Assembly (NCBI GenBank): GCA_027062365.1
Contig: JAMOTK010000065.1
Location: forward strand, 1 to 64,000
Length of the DNA: 64,000 bases
From: Sulfurovum sp.
GTDB taxonomy: Bacteria > Campylobacterota > Campylobacteria > Campylobacterales > Sulfurovaceae
Direction: 5' to 3'
The position numbers and the translations under genes were made by a program. The notes beneath the pieces were generated by a model that had not been told where the DNA came from, did not search any database, and saw only the letters and a program-made list of their open reading frames with translations. Positions 50,539 through 60,875 of the stretch are shown piece after piece. Position 1 is the first letter of the stretch, and each line of letters opens with the position of its first letter.

Positions 50539-51983
50539 ATATTCTTATCAATTTACAATCATTTGATGATAATGATGTCTATGAAGAAATTATTAAACTA
50601 TCCTGTAATAATAAAATAAATTTTATCTTTTTAAGTTCATCTCTTATGCATAGTCTGGATGAAGAATTATATTGTTTGTATACTTCGATCAATAAAGTAA
50701 CTATACTAAAAACAAATAATTTATTTGAACTATCAAACATGAATAACAATATTTTTGATTTATCAAAAGAGTACCTAGAAACAGAAAAATACTTATACAC
50801 AGATATCCTTTCATCCTATCGATGGTTACCGATTTCTAAAAGAAAGGATAATGATTTCTTATCTTTTTCTATGGTATTTTATTATGATGTATATAACTAT
50901 TGGAATACATTTTTTAAAAAAAATATGATTCATTTTGTCATACAGTTAAATGAAGAACATTCTTCATTAGATAGTATCCTTATAAGGGTTGCAAAAGAGT
51001 ATAAAATAAAAAATATCATTACCTCAAGAATAGTTGGTGCTTTTACCTCGGGAACAGAAGAATACCATGCACTCTATGATAACAATAGTAATGAATACAT
51101 GAAAATCATAAAGACCAGTAGCGATGTCGGTGTTAAACTTAATGAAAACTCAAACTTTACAGTATTCTCAAATAGTTATAAAAAAAACTTGTCAAGTAAA
51201 ATATCTTTGATATTTAATAAATTTTATAGTACCCTATTTGATAATAAACTCGTAGTAAAAGTAAAAATTAAAAGACTCTACACTGCTCTTCTAAATAAAA
51301 TTATTACAAGTATACAACTTAGAAAACAATATTTTTATATAAAAGAGCTTAATCAATATTATCACAAACTCGCAATTGACAAAGTAAATTTAAATTTAAA
51401 TTATATTTATTATTGTTTACACTTTGATCCAGAAGCCTCCACACTACCAAAAGACAATGCTCATGCAAATCAACTCCTAAATTTGAGAATCTTAGCATCC
51501 TCATTACCAAAAGGTTGGAAAATTTATATCAAAGAACACCCACATCAGTTATCTTATAATATCTATTATGACTATTTATTAAATCAACTGCATTCAGTAG
51601 ATAATTTTCGAAGTAAAAATTTTTATAATTATATGCATAGTATAAGCAATGTTGATTTAGTTGGTTTGGACAATAACCATCAAAGTTTAATTCAAAATGC
51701 CAAATTTATAGTTTCGAATACGGGGACAGTGTTTAGAGAAGCTACTTATTTAAAAAAGCATTGTATCACTTTCTCTCAAAATTCATTTTATGCTATGCTT
51801 AAAAATGTTAATGTAGTGAATAATGTAGATACATGTAGAGAAGTTATAGATACCTACAAAGATACAAAAGTAGAAGATATAGAAGTTGATGAGATTTTCG
51901 ATGAATATGCTATCACTATTAATAAAATTAATAAGGTCTCATCAATCATATTAAGATATATAAGTCAAAGTGTGCTAAAATAA
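50535..51983 (+). CDS. Second capsule/surface polysaccharide biosynthesis-like protein
   Basis: WKIYIKEHPHQL motif; FIVSNTGTVFREATYLKKHCITF. Confidence 0.55.
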   Translation: MNILINLQSFDDNDVYEEIIKLSCNNKINFIFLSSSLMHSLDEELYCLYTSINKVTILKTNNLFELSNMNNNIFDLSKEYLETEKYLYTDILSSYRWLPISKRKDNDFLSFSMVFYYDVYNYWNTFFKKNMIHFVIQLNEEHSSLDSILIRVAKEYKIKNIITSRIVGAFTSGTEEYHALYDNNSNEYMKIIKTSSDVGVKLNENSNFTVFSNSYKKNLSSKISLIFNKFYSTLFDNKLVVKVKIKRLYTALLNKIITSIQLRKQYFYIKELNQYYHKLAIDKVNLNLNYIYYCLHFDPEASTLPKDNAHANQLLNLRILASSLPKGWKIYIKEHPHQLSYNIYYDYLLNQLHSVDNFRSKNFYNYMHSISNVDLVGLDNNHQSLIQNAKFIVSNTGTVFREATYLKKHCITFSQNSFYAMLKNVNVVNNVDTCREVIDTYKDTKVEDIEVDEIFDEYAITINKINKVSSIILRYISQSVLK

Positions 51984-52002
51984 CGAATTAAAAGAGGTTA
52001 CA

Positions 52003-52704
52003 ATGGTTTTCAAAAATATTAAATTATTAGTAAAAAAAAGCGATTGGTTGAGTGAGATATGGCTATCCTATAAAATTAGAAAAGCTTGGATGACTCGGAA
52101 AAGTACCAAAGATGATGATCATCTACTGCTCTATTGGGATGATGAAGGTGAAAATAGGCAAAAAATTGTAGATATTCTAGCAAATATTTTAACAGATAAA
52201 GACAATCAATGTGAAAGTATTATGGACTTTGGATGCCATGTTGGAACAACATTTAAATTGCTTTCAAAAAAACTGCCTAATATTAAGATGTATGCTGTTG
52301 AACCAAATATTGAAGCTTGTGACTTTTTAGTACAAAAGCTACCTCTTGTTAATGTGTATCAGTTAGATGACTCAAAGTTTATCAATGAGGATTTTTCAGA
52401 ACATAAAATTGATATCTGTCTTATTAATTCTGTATTTTATTCCATGAAATCCTATCGGGTGTTTAGTGTATTGAAAAAGATAAGTAAAATGTGTAATATT
52501 ATTGTGATAGCTGATTCCATGTCGAATCTAAATGGTAGTAAAACCATCTTCAATAGTGAACCAGTTTATTTTTCACATCCATATATTACCTGGTTAAACA
52601 CATTGGGATTTACACAAATTGACCTTATCCCTGCACCGACTCCAACACCTCAATTAGAAGCTTTTTTAATTGTAAGGACTATTTCTAATGAGAAGATAAA
52701 ATGA
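52003..52704 (+). CDS. Class I SAM-dependent methyltransferase
   Basis: SIMDFGCHVGTTFKLL motif I; DICLINSVFYSM. Confidence 0.8.
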   Translation: MVFKNIKLLVKKSDWLSEIWLSYKIRKAWMTRKSTKDDDHLLLYWDDEGENRQKIVDILANILTDKDNQCESIMDFGCHVGTTFKLLSKKLPNIKMYAVEPNIEACDFLVQKLPLVNVYQLDDSKFINEDFSEHKIDICLINSVFYSMKSYRVFSVLKKISKMCNIIVIADSMSNLNGSKTIFNSEPVYFSHPYITWLNTLGFTQIDLIPAPTPTPQLEAFLIVRTISNEKIK

Positions 52705-53666
52705 TAAAGAATATTGCAAAAAAAATTCTTCCACGTTTTGTGCAAGATAAAATAAGAAAAATAATAATGATACGAAATAAAACAAACTCATATACAAGAG
52801 AAGTTTTTAATCTAAAGTATCAATACAAAAAAGACTTTGATATAATAAAAGAGCGTAAAGCCGTTTATAATAGTTCAGATATTAGCTTTACTAAGCTACA
52901 AAAAGATTTATTATATCATTTTTCTAAAACAGGCTTATTTTTAGGTGAGCTAAAAGACTATTATCAAAGAAGTGAAGAATTATTACAGTATTTAGAAAAT
53001 CTATCAAATACAGTTAAAGGAAAGACCCTAGAGGAAGCAGAATCTCTCAATCTTAAATATGAAGAAAAATATAATATGAATAGTAGAGGTAATTTTGTTA
53101 ATCTATACCATCCTAAAAAAGATATTAATGACCCCATTAAAGATTTTTTAACAGATCCTAGTATTTTTACAATGGCAGCAAAATATCTTGGTGAGATTCC
53201 TCAACTTATGATGGTTCAATTTCTTTTTACACCAAATAATACACTAAATCCAAGTGGTCCAATGCTATGGCATTTAGATAGACATCATGATAGTGTATTT
53301 AGAATGTTTATTAATCCCGTTAGTGTACAAAAAGAAAATGGTGCGACAAGAGGATTTCCAAATACATATAATGAAGATGATTTTTATCAAACTTATCCTT
53401 ATTTTAGTGATGAAGAAGCAGTAGCTAATGGTTTTAATATGAATGATATTGTCTATATGGTTGGAGATGCTGGAAAATTTGGAGTAGTAGATACGTGTCA
53501 AAACTTTCATTGTGGAAGTATTTCAGAAAAAGAACGATTTGTTACAATCATGACTTTTGTACCTTATTTATTTAAAGGTGATTATGAAGCAGATAATCTT
53601 ATTGGAGATAGAAATTTATTTGAAAAAGAAAATAAAATTATATATGACTACTTTAAAAATAATTAA
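52701..53666 (+). CDS. Phytanoyl-CoA dioxygenase/2OG-Fe(II) oxygenase-like protein
   Basis: LWHLDRHHDSVFRMFINP (HxD-type) with distal NFHCGSISEKERFVTIMTF (His...Arg). Confidence 0.65.
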   Translation: MIKNIAKKILPRFVQDKIRKIIMIRNKTNSYTREVFNLKYQYKKDFDIIKERKAVYNSSDISFTKLQKDLLYHFSKTGLFLGELKDYYQRSEELLQYLENLSNTVKGKTLEEAESLNLKYEEKYNMNSRGNFVNLYHPKKDINDPIKDFLTDPSIFTMAAKYLGEIPQLMMVQFLFTPNNTLNPSGPMLWHLDRHHDSVFRMFINPVSVQKENGATRGFPNTYNEDDFYQTYPYFSDEEAVANGFNMNDIVYMVGDAGKFGVVDTCQNFHCGSISEKERFVTIMTFVPYLFKGDYEADNLIGDRNLFEKENKIIYDYFKNN

Positions 53667-53681
53667 GAATATATACTCAAT

Positions 53682-55361
53682 ATGTTAAACAAAATAAAAA
53701 GTTTAATTACTAAAAAAGATAGAAAAATTTTATTTATTCTTCTTTGCATGGGATTAATACTCTCTTTAATAGAAATAATTGGTATTGCTGCTATTATGCC
53801 ATTTATCAATATAGTAACTGATCCAAGTATAATAATAAGTAATACATATTTTAATAGTTCTTATCATTTTTTTGGATTTATAAATGAAAAAGATTTCATC
53901 CTTACTTTTGGTATAGTACTTATCTGCTTTTATGTTTTTAGAGCAATTTATACAGTTTTTTTTACGTATTTTTTAAATAAATTTACTTCATATAAATATA
54001 AAAGTTTAGTAGATATTATTTTTGAAAACTATTTAAATCTACAATATGAAAATTTTATTACTAAAAATAGTTCGGAAATGCTTAAGATAATTATTACCGA
54101 TGCAGGGCAGTTATCTGCATTGACTACTAATATTTTAAATTTTATAATGGAACTTTTCATATTACTTATGATTTATATTATGTTACTTTTTGTTAACTTA
54201 GAAATGACATTAGTTCTGACATTAATATTAGGGTTAAAAGTTTTATTATTAACTAAAACTATTTCAAAAAAGATTAAGATAAAGGGAAATGAACGAGTGA
54301 TTGTTGAAAAAAGTTATTATAAAATCATAAGTGAAAGTTTATCCAATTTTAAATTTATTAAATTACTTTCTGAACAAAAAGAGTTAATTGAAAAATTTAA
54401 AGTTATCTCTAATCAATTTTCATATATACAGATATATAATAATACGATACAAATATTACCACGTATTTTACTTGAATCCTTCGGTTTTTCACTTTTAATT
54501 GGAGCGATGATATATCTTATTGTTACAAATGCAAATACATCTATAGTAATTAGTACTATTAGTATTTATGCCTTAGCCTTATATCGTACATTGCCAGCAA
54601 TTACAAAGATAATAAATAGTTATAATAATATTATTTTTCATTCTAAATCATTAGATATTGTTTATGATGCTGTACATGAAGTAGGGACATTAGAGAACAC
54701 TAAAATCATAAACTTTAATAAATCTATCACTCTTAAAAATATTTATTTTAGCTATAAAGAGAATACTACTATTTTAAATAATATTAGTATACATATCCAA
54801 AAAGGTAAAAAAATTGCATTTATTGGAAAGAGTGGTGGAGGAAAATCAACATTAGTTGATTTGATTTGTGGACTTTATTACCCAGATAAAGGGGATGTTT
54901 TTATTGACAATAAGAAATTAAATAATCAAAATATATTATCTTGGAGAAAAAAAATTGGATATATCCCTCAATCAATATATCTTTTTGATGGTACTGTTTC
55001 AGAGAATATTATTTTTGGTAGAGTCTATGATAAAGAAAAATTGATAAAAGTTTTAAAACAGGCTAATATTTATACTCTAATTTTAAATAAAGATGGCTTA
55101 GATACTATGGTAGGAGAAGGAGGTATTCAGCTTAGTGGTGGTCAAAAACAACGGATAGGGATAGCTAGAGCATTGTATGGTAATCCTGAAATTTTGGTAC
55201 TTGATGAAGCAACATCTGCTCTTGATACTGAAACTGAAACAGCTATTATGGATGAAATTTATAGTATAAGTGAAGATAAAACATTGATAATTATCGCACA
55301 TCGATTAAGTACAATTAAGAGATGTGATATAAAAATAGATTTAGATGATATTAATAAATAA
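53682..55361 (+). CDS. PglK-like ABC transporter (lipid-linked oligosaccharide flippase candidate)
   Basis: N-terminal TMD (LFILLCMGLILSLIEIIGIAAIMPFINIVTD) resembling PglK; Walker A GKSGGGKSTLVDLI, LSGGQKQRIGIARALYGNPEILVLDEATSALDT. Confidence 0.82.
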   Translation: MLNKIKSLITKKDRKILFILLCMGLILSLIEIIGIAAIMPFINIVTDPSIIISNTYFNSSYHFFGFINEKDFILTFGIVLICFYVFRAIYTVFFTYFLNKFTSYKYKSLVDIIFENYLNLQYENFITKNSSEMLKIIITDAGQLSALTTNILNFIMELFILLMIYIMLLFVNLEMTLVLTLILGLKVLLLTKTISKKIKIKGNERVIVEKSYYKIISESLSNFKFIKLLSEQKELIEKFKVISNQFSYIQIYNNTIQILPRILLESFGFSLLIGAMIYLIVTNANTSIVISTISIYALALYRTLPAITKIINSYNNIIFHSKSLDIVYDAVHEVGTLENTKIINFNKSITLKNIYFSYKENTTILNNISIHIQKGKKIAFIGKSGGGKSTLVDLICGLYYPDKGDVFIDNKKLNNQNILSWRKKIGYIPQSIYLFDGTVSENIIFGRVYDKEKLIKVLKQANIYTLILNKDGLDTMVGEGGIQLSGGQKQRIGIARALYGNPEILVLDEATSALDTETETAIMDEIYSISEDKTLIIIAHRLSTIKRCDIKIDLDDINK

Positions 55362-56355
55362 GATATTACGATATATCAAAATCTACAGTTATATGATATT
55401 TAATAATTTTAAAATAAGGCATTTAAATAGATTACTATTAAAATTATCTAATCCAAAATTAAGAATAGGAAAGTTTTTAATTTTAAAGCTAGATAGTACT
55501 AGTGTCTTTTTAACACACTCTAATGAAATATATAATAATGTAAATATCGAAATAGAGCCTAATGGATGTTTATTTCTTCGTAAAGGTGCGTGGATAGGAA
55601 ATAATGTAGCAATAAATGTAAATAATATAATTGTTGGTAAATACTCAGGGATACATGATTCTGGTACTATTATTGGAAATGTTTATATTGGAGACTATGT
55701 CATGATAGCAAAAAATGTTTTTATATCATCAGGTAAACATCATTATGATATACATCCATCTATGCCTATAAAAATGCAAGATAGTATATATGAACAAAGA
55801 CATGGTGCTTTTTGTGAAAATATTGCTATTCATGATGATGTATGGATTGGTGTTAATTGTGTCATTATGCCAGGAGTTACAGTTGGGAAAGGTGCTATTA
55901 TTGGTTCAAATTCAGTTGTCCTCAAAGATATAGCACCGTATACAGTGGTAGCAGGAAATCCAGCTAAATGTATAAAACAAAGATATGATTTTACTCCAAA
56001 GAAAATTATTTTGGCATCTACATACTTGGATTATCCTTATTTTTATTCTGGATTTAATATTGAAAAAGAACCATTGGTTTTTTTAGATAGTACAGATATT
56101 CTATTAGCATTAAATAAATTTTCAGTATGTTTAAAACTTGAACAAGAAAAATATATAGCCCTTGAAATAAGGGCATTAGAGGATAACCTAGAGTTGGTAT
56201 ATAAAAATCAAGTACAATCTATTGATAGAACTTTTCAAACACTTGTATTTGACATTCAAAATAAAAATAAAAATTTATTTGAATTTCAAACTTCAAATTT
56301 TACTAATTTATCATATTTTGAGATATTTGAAATTAAAAAAGCATGGCTATATTAA
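55345..56355 (+). CDS. Hexapeptide-repeat acyltransferase
   Basis: Left-handed beta helix repeats IHDDVWIGVNCVIMPGVTVGKGAIIGSNSVVLKDIAPYTVVAGNPAKCIKQRY. Confidence 0.85.
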   Translation: MILINKILRYIKIYSYMIFNNFKIRHLNRLLLKLSNPKLRIGKFLILKLDSTSVFLTHSNEIYNNVNIEIEPNGCLFLRKGAWIGNNVAINVNNIIVGKYSGIHDSGTIIGNVYIGDYVMIAKNVFISSGKHHYDIHPSMPIKMQDSIYEQRHGAFCENIAIHDDVWIGVNCVIMPGVTVGKGAIIGSNSVVLKDIAPYTVVAGNPAKCIKQRYDFTPKKIILASTYLDYPYFYSGFNIEKEPLVFLDSTDILLALNKFSVCLKLEQEKYIALEIRALEDNLELVYKNQVQSIDRTFQTLVFDIQNKNKNLFEFQTSNFTNLSYFEIFEIKKAWLY

Positions 56356-56398
56356 TGGGGTTAAATAGTCTACTACTATAAAAACAAGAGGACAAAAG

Positions 56399-57340
56399 TT
56401 GATTGAAATAAAATTAGACCCAATAATCATCTTCACATACAGAAGAAAAATAGATAAATTAATTGAAAGTTTATCTAAAAATAAACTTTCAATTAAGAGT
56501 GAATTATATATCTTTTCTGATGGAAACAAAAATGAAAAAGATTTTGAAGAGGTACAAGAAGTTAGAAAATATTTAAAAACAATAAAAGGTTTTAAAGGTA
56601 TTACTATTATTGAATCTTCTGTAAATAAAGGTTTAGCAAATTCTATTATTGGTGGGGTATCACGGGTTATTGATACTTATGGTAGCGTGATTGTGTTAGA
56701 AGATGACCTAATAGTCTCTAAGGATTTTTTAGACTATATGAATGATGCTTTGAAGTTTTATGAGAAGGATAGCAATATATGGTCTATATCTGCGTATGCT
56801 CCAAAGCTAGAGTGTCTTGATACTTTGAACGCTGATGTATACTTATCCCCTAGGGCATCTTCTTGGGGGTGGGCTACTTGGCAGGATAGATGGGAATGTA
56901 TAGACTGGGAAGTTGAAGATTTTTTGACTCTAAAAGTAAATAAAAGCTTAAAATATAAGTTTAATCTAGGTGGTAATGATATGTTTAAAATGCTTGAATT
57001 ACAAATGTTAGGCAAGATAGACTCTTGGGCTATTAGATGGTGTTATAGTCAATTTAGATATAATAGGTATACTGTTTATCCAAAAGCATCCAAAATTATC
57101 AATGATGGATTTGGGGACAATAAAGGCACACATAATAGTGGGAACAATAGTAAGTTAACCTTAGCACTAAACCATCATAGTGTTAAGTTCCAAAAACTCT
57201 CTATCGAACCAAAAATAATAAAATGTTTTAAACTGTTTCATGATTTGAGTTTTAAGACAAAAATTGGGTATTTTCTAAAAAAGTATGGTGGGTATGGGTT
57301 TGTGAAGAGTGTATTAAAAAGGGAACAAAGGAGTCTGTAA
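56399..57340 (+). CDS. Glycosyltransferase (GT2/GT-A-like)
   Basis: PIIIFTYRRKIDKLIESL...VIVLEDDLIVSKDFLDYMN...SSWGWATWQDRWECIDW. Confidence 0.75.
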   Translation: MIEIKLDPIIIFTYRRKIDKLIESLSKNKLSIKSELYIFSDGNKNEKDFEEVQEVRKYLKTIKGFKGITIIESSVNKGLANSIIGGVSRVIDTYGSVIVLEDDLIVSKDFLDYMNDALKFYEKDSNIWSISAYAPKLECLDTLNADVYLSPRASSWGWATWQDRWECIDWEVEDFLTLKVNKSLKYKFNLGGNDMFKMLELQMLGKIDSWAIRWCYSQFRYNRYTVYPKASKIINDGFGDNKGTHNSGNNSKLTLALNHHSVKFQKLSIEPKIIKCFKLFHDLSFKTKIGYFLKKYGGYGFVKSVLKREQRSL

Positions 57341-58180
57341 ATGTTAGAAAAATATTTTAATAATAATTTTTTAGATGGTGATTGTTTGGTGGGAGATGAT
57401 TTTAATGAAAAAGAAATTGGACAATGGTACAAAGAAGAGGAAGAGGCGTATTGTAACTTAACAAGTAATAAAAATACTAACAAATATTTATATGAAAACA
57501 TCAATAACTTTTATGGCTTACCAAAAATATTACATAAATTAAAAAATAATAAAAGTTTAAATATACTTTGTTTTGGTGCTGCGTATGGTGGTGAAGTGAG
57601 AGCAATAAAAAATATACTAGATAAAGACACTTCAATAGTATATAACATTACCGTGATTGATTCTTCAGATGTCATGCTACAAAGTATAAAAGAAGAATTA
57701 GATGTTAATATTGTAAAAGCTAGTATGAGTGGAGCGATGCAATTAGATATGGATTCATTTGATTTAATTACCTCATTTGGTGTTTTACATCATATTCCAA
57801 ATGTTAGCTATATCTTATCTGAATTTACAAGAGTACTTAAGCCAAAAGGTTTTATTTTTTTAAGAGAACCAATATCTTCTATGGGTAATTGGAGTCAAAA
57901 AAGAGTAGGCACAACGATGAATGAAAGAGGTATTAGTAGTGAGTACTTTTTGAAAACTTTTGATACATTAGAATATAAAATACTATCTAAACATTATTGT
58001 TTTTTTAGTCCAATATTAAAGATTTTTAATAAAGTGAAATTAGGGCTAAACTCTTATCTTGTAATATATACAGATTATTTATTTTCAAAATTATTTAGTT
58101 GGAATATTCACTATTTTAGAGATACAACATTTAAAAAAATTGCACCTGGTTCTATTTTTATGTTAATTCAAAAAAAGTAA
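57341..58180 (+). CDS. Class I SAM-dependent methyltransferase
   Basis: LNILCFGAAYGGEVRAI...FDLITSFGVLHHIPNVSYILSEFTRVLKPKGFIFLREP. Confidence 0.85.
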   Translation: MLEKYFNNNFLDGDCLVGDDFNEKEIGQWYKEEEEAYCNLTSNKNTNKYLYENINNFYGLPKILHKLKNNKSLNILCFGAAYGGEVRAIKNILDKDTSIVYNITVIDSSDVMLQSIKEELDVNIVKASMSGAMQLDMDSFDLITSFGVLHHIPNVSYILSEFTRVLKPKGFIFLREPISSMGNWSQKRVGTTMNERGISSEYFLKTFDTLEYKILSKHYCFFSPILKIFNKVKLGLNSYLVIYTDYLFSKLFSWNIHYFRDTTFKKIAPGSIFMLIQKK

Positions 58181-58185
58181 AACAT

Positions 58186-59253
58186 TTGAAAATATTATTA
58201 GTAGGTCCTCTTTTACCTCCTATTCATGGACAATCTTTAGCTTTTACAAGGTTTTATGAAAGTATTACTTCTCATAAAAAGATATGTATAGATACCAATA
58301 TGGAATATAAAAGTACTTTTATGAAATATCTTGGTACTTTCAAAATATTTTTCATGATGCTGTATAAAATTATTTTTTATAAAATAGATGTAATTTATTT
58401 TACTTGTTCTCGAAGTTTTTTAGGTTCTTTGAAAGATGTATTGCTTATCCATTTAGCTACGTTAAAAAAGATTAAACTTGTAAATCATCTTCATGGTTCT
58501 GATTTTTATGAATTTCTACACAGTAGTCCTAAATGGTATCAAAAGAGGCTATTTTCTTCATATTCTAAAGTAGATATTTCTGTGGTACTTTTAGATTCTA
58601 TGAAAGCTCAGTTTGAGGATTTCCCCACTATGAAGTTAGAAGTGGTAGCAAACTTTTATGATAAAGCATTAAATGACACCTATGCAAAAAAAGATGATAA
58701 AATAAAAAATTTACTCTATCTATCAAATATAATAAAAAGTAAAGGTATATTTGAACTTATAGATGCTTTTGAAGCCTTATGTAAAAAATATGATACTATA
58801 ATACTACATATCGCAGGTGGATTTATGGCAGATGAATATATGTCTATAGAAGAAGTAAAACAAGCGTTTTATAGTAAAATAGATAATAATAATAAAATAA
58901 ACTATGTAGGTAAAGTGTTTGGGAAGGAAAAAGTAAAACTTCTTCAAAAATCTGATATATTTTTACTCCCTAGTTATTATAAATCTGAAGCATTTCCCAT
59001 ATCTATTATTGAAGCGATGAGATGTGGGAATGCTATTGTCACTACAGATTATAAATATCTCCCCCAAGTTGTAAACAATCAAAATGGGTTTTTAGTGGAA
59101 ATAAAATCAGTGAGTGCTTTAGTGAGAAGTATAACGATATTATTAGAAGATACGAAGCTTCTTACTCAGATGCAATTACACAATACGCAAGAAGCCCAAA
59201 AGAGATATAGTTTAGATACATATATAGACAGGCTACATAAAATAGTTTTTTAG
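58186..59253 (+). CDS. Glycosyltransferase family 4 (TTG start)
   Basis: KILLVGPLLPPIHGQSLAF...NLLYLSNIIKSKGIFELIDAFE...FLLPSYYKSEAFPISIIEAMRCGNAIVTT. Confidence 0.92.
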   Translation: MKILLVGPLLPPIHGQSLAFTRFYESITSHKKICIDTNMEYKSTFMKYLGTFKIFFMMLYKIIFYKIDVIYFTCSRSFLGSLKDVLLIHLATLKKIKLVNHLHGSDFYEFLHSSPKWYQKRLFSSYSKVDISVVLLDSMKAQFEDFPTMKLEVVANFYDKALNDTYAKKDDKIKNLLYLSNIIKSKGIFELIDAFEALCKKYDTIILHIAGGFMADEYMSIEEVKQAFYSKIDNNNKINYVGKVFGKEKVKLLQKSDIFLLPSYYKSEAFPISIIEAMRCGNAIVTTDYKYLPQVVNNQNGFLVEIKSVSALVRSITILLEDTKLLTQMQLHNTQEAQKRYSLDTYIDRLHKIVF

Positions 59254-59268
59254 AAAGAAGTAAAAAGT

Positions 59269-60018
59269 ATGAAAATATCCATCATCACCGTAGTCTATAA
59301 TAACCAATTAACCATACGAGATGCCATAGAATCTATCCTCTGTCAAACCTATAAAGATATAGAATATATTATCGTAGATGGGGCAAGTACTGATGGTACG
59401 ATAGAGGTCATCAAAAGTTATGGCAATAAAATCACTACATTTATCAGTGAACCTGATAATGGTCTATATGATGCGATGAATAAAGGTATTGCACTTGCTA
59501 CAGGAGAGGTCGTAGGTATATTAAATAGTGATGATTTTTATAGTGATGCCTTTGTGGTAGAAAAGATTATGAAGATATTTTCCACACAAGATGTACAGAG
59601 TGTTTTTGCTGATTTAGTCTATGTTCATCCTGATAATCTTGATAAAGTAGTGAGGCATTATGATAGTAGTTATTTTCATCCTTCAAAATTTGCTTATGGA
59701 TGGATGCCTGCTCATCCAACGTTTTTTGTCAAGAGGGAGATGTATCAAAAGTATGGGGTTTTTAAAGTAGATTATAAAATAGCTGCTGATTATGAACTTT
59801 TGGTACGATTTTTAGCAAAATATGAGGTGAGTTATATGTATCTTAATGAAGTGATTATCAAGATGCGAATTGGTGGTATAAGTACAAGTGGTCTAAAGAG
59901 TAACTATATTTTAAATAAAGAACTTATACGAGCATGTAGAGAAAATGAGATTTATACCAATTGGCTGATGGTATTATCGAAGTATCCAAAAAAGATTTGG
60001 GGATTGATAAAAAAATGA
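59269..60018 (+). CDS. Glycosyltransferase family 2
   Basis: ISIITVVYNNQLTIRDAIESILCQTYKDIEYIIVDGASTDGTIEVI. Confidence 0.95.
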   Translation: MKISIITVVYNNQLTIRDAIESILCQTYKDIEYIIVDGASTDGTIEVIKSYGNKITTFISEPDNGLYDAMNKGIALATGEVVGILNSDDFYSDAFVVEKIMKIFSTQDVQSVFADLVYVHPDNLDKVVRHYDSSYFHPSKFAYGWMPAHPTFFVKREMYQKYGVFKVDYKIAADYELLVRFLAKYEVSYMYLNEVIIKMRIGGISTSGLKSNYILNKELIRACRENEIYTNWLMVLSKYPKKIWGLIKK

Positions 60019-60875
60019 AAAATTTATTACTCACAGGAGCCAATGGATTTGTAGGAAGCTATTTTAAAAAGCATTATAACGAGGCATTCAAGATAAAAAC
60101 CTTTAGCTTTTTAAGCGATGATTTTGAAGCCTTGTGTTTAAATGGCATTGAGGTAGTGGTACATTTGTCTGCTTTGGTGCATCAGATGGATGGGGTAGAG
60201 AATGAGTCGGAGTATGAAAGAGTGAATGTCACCCAAACACTACAACTTGCCCAAAAAGCTAAAAAGAGTGGAGTAGGTCATGTCATCTTTATGAGTAGTG
60301 TAAAAGTCTATGGTGAAGAGAGTGATACTGCCTATCATGAAGATACAGCCTGTTACCCTCTTGATGCCTATGGTAAAAGTAAATTAAAAGCAGAGAAAGC
60401 ACTTCAAAATATAGAAGATGATAGTTTTAAAGTAAGTATCATCCGTACCCCTATTGTGTATGGATATGGTGTGAAAGCAAATATGCATAATCTCATTACA
60501 CTTATTGATAAAATACCAATTTTACCCTTGGGAGGGATTAAAAATAGTCGTAGTATGGTATATATAGGTAACCTTTGTGCTATAATATCTGCGATTATAA
60601 ATACTGAAAAATCGGGAATATTCTTGTGTAAAGATGAAGAGACTCTCTCTACTACAGAATTGATTTTACATATTGCTTCGGCAAGTGATAAAAAGATATT
60701 TTTAGTTTCTTTGCCTTTTTTTGCCTTTTTACTTCAAAAATTCAAGCCCTCTTTTTATAAACGCTTGTATTTAAGTTTAGAGATTGAAAATAGTAAAAGT
60801 AAAAAAACACTACAGTTTTCTGTACCCTATAGTGCAGAAGAGGGCATAAAATTAATGATACATGGAGAGAAATAG
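60015..60875 (+). CDS. WbpV-like NAD-dependent epimerase/reductase
   Basis: KNLLLTGANGFVGSYFKKH...VVHLSALVHQMDGVENESEYERVNVTQTLQLAQKA...FMSSVKVYGEES; ATG at 60015 overlaps the preceding stop; longer track start at 59961 is less likely. Confidence 0.85.
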   Translation: MKNLLLTGANGFVGSYFKKHYNEAFKIKTFSFLSDDFEALCLNGIEVVVHLSALVHQMDGVENESEYERVNVTQTLQLAQKAKKSGVGHVIFMSSVKVYGEESDTAYHEDTACYPLDAYGKSKLKAEKALQNIEDDSFKVSIIRTPIVYGYGVKANMHNLITLIDKIPILPLGGIKNSRSMVYIGNLCAIISAIINTEKSGIFLCKDEETLSTTELILHIASASDKKIFLVSLPFFAFLLQKFKPSFYKRLYLSLEIENSKSKKTLQFSVPYSAEEGIKLMIHGEK

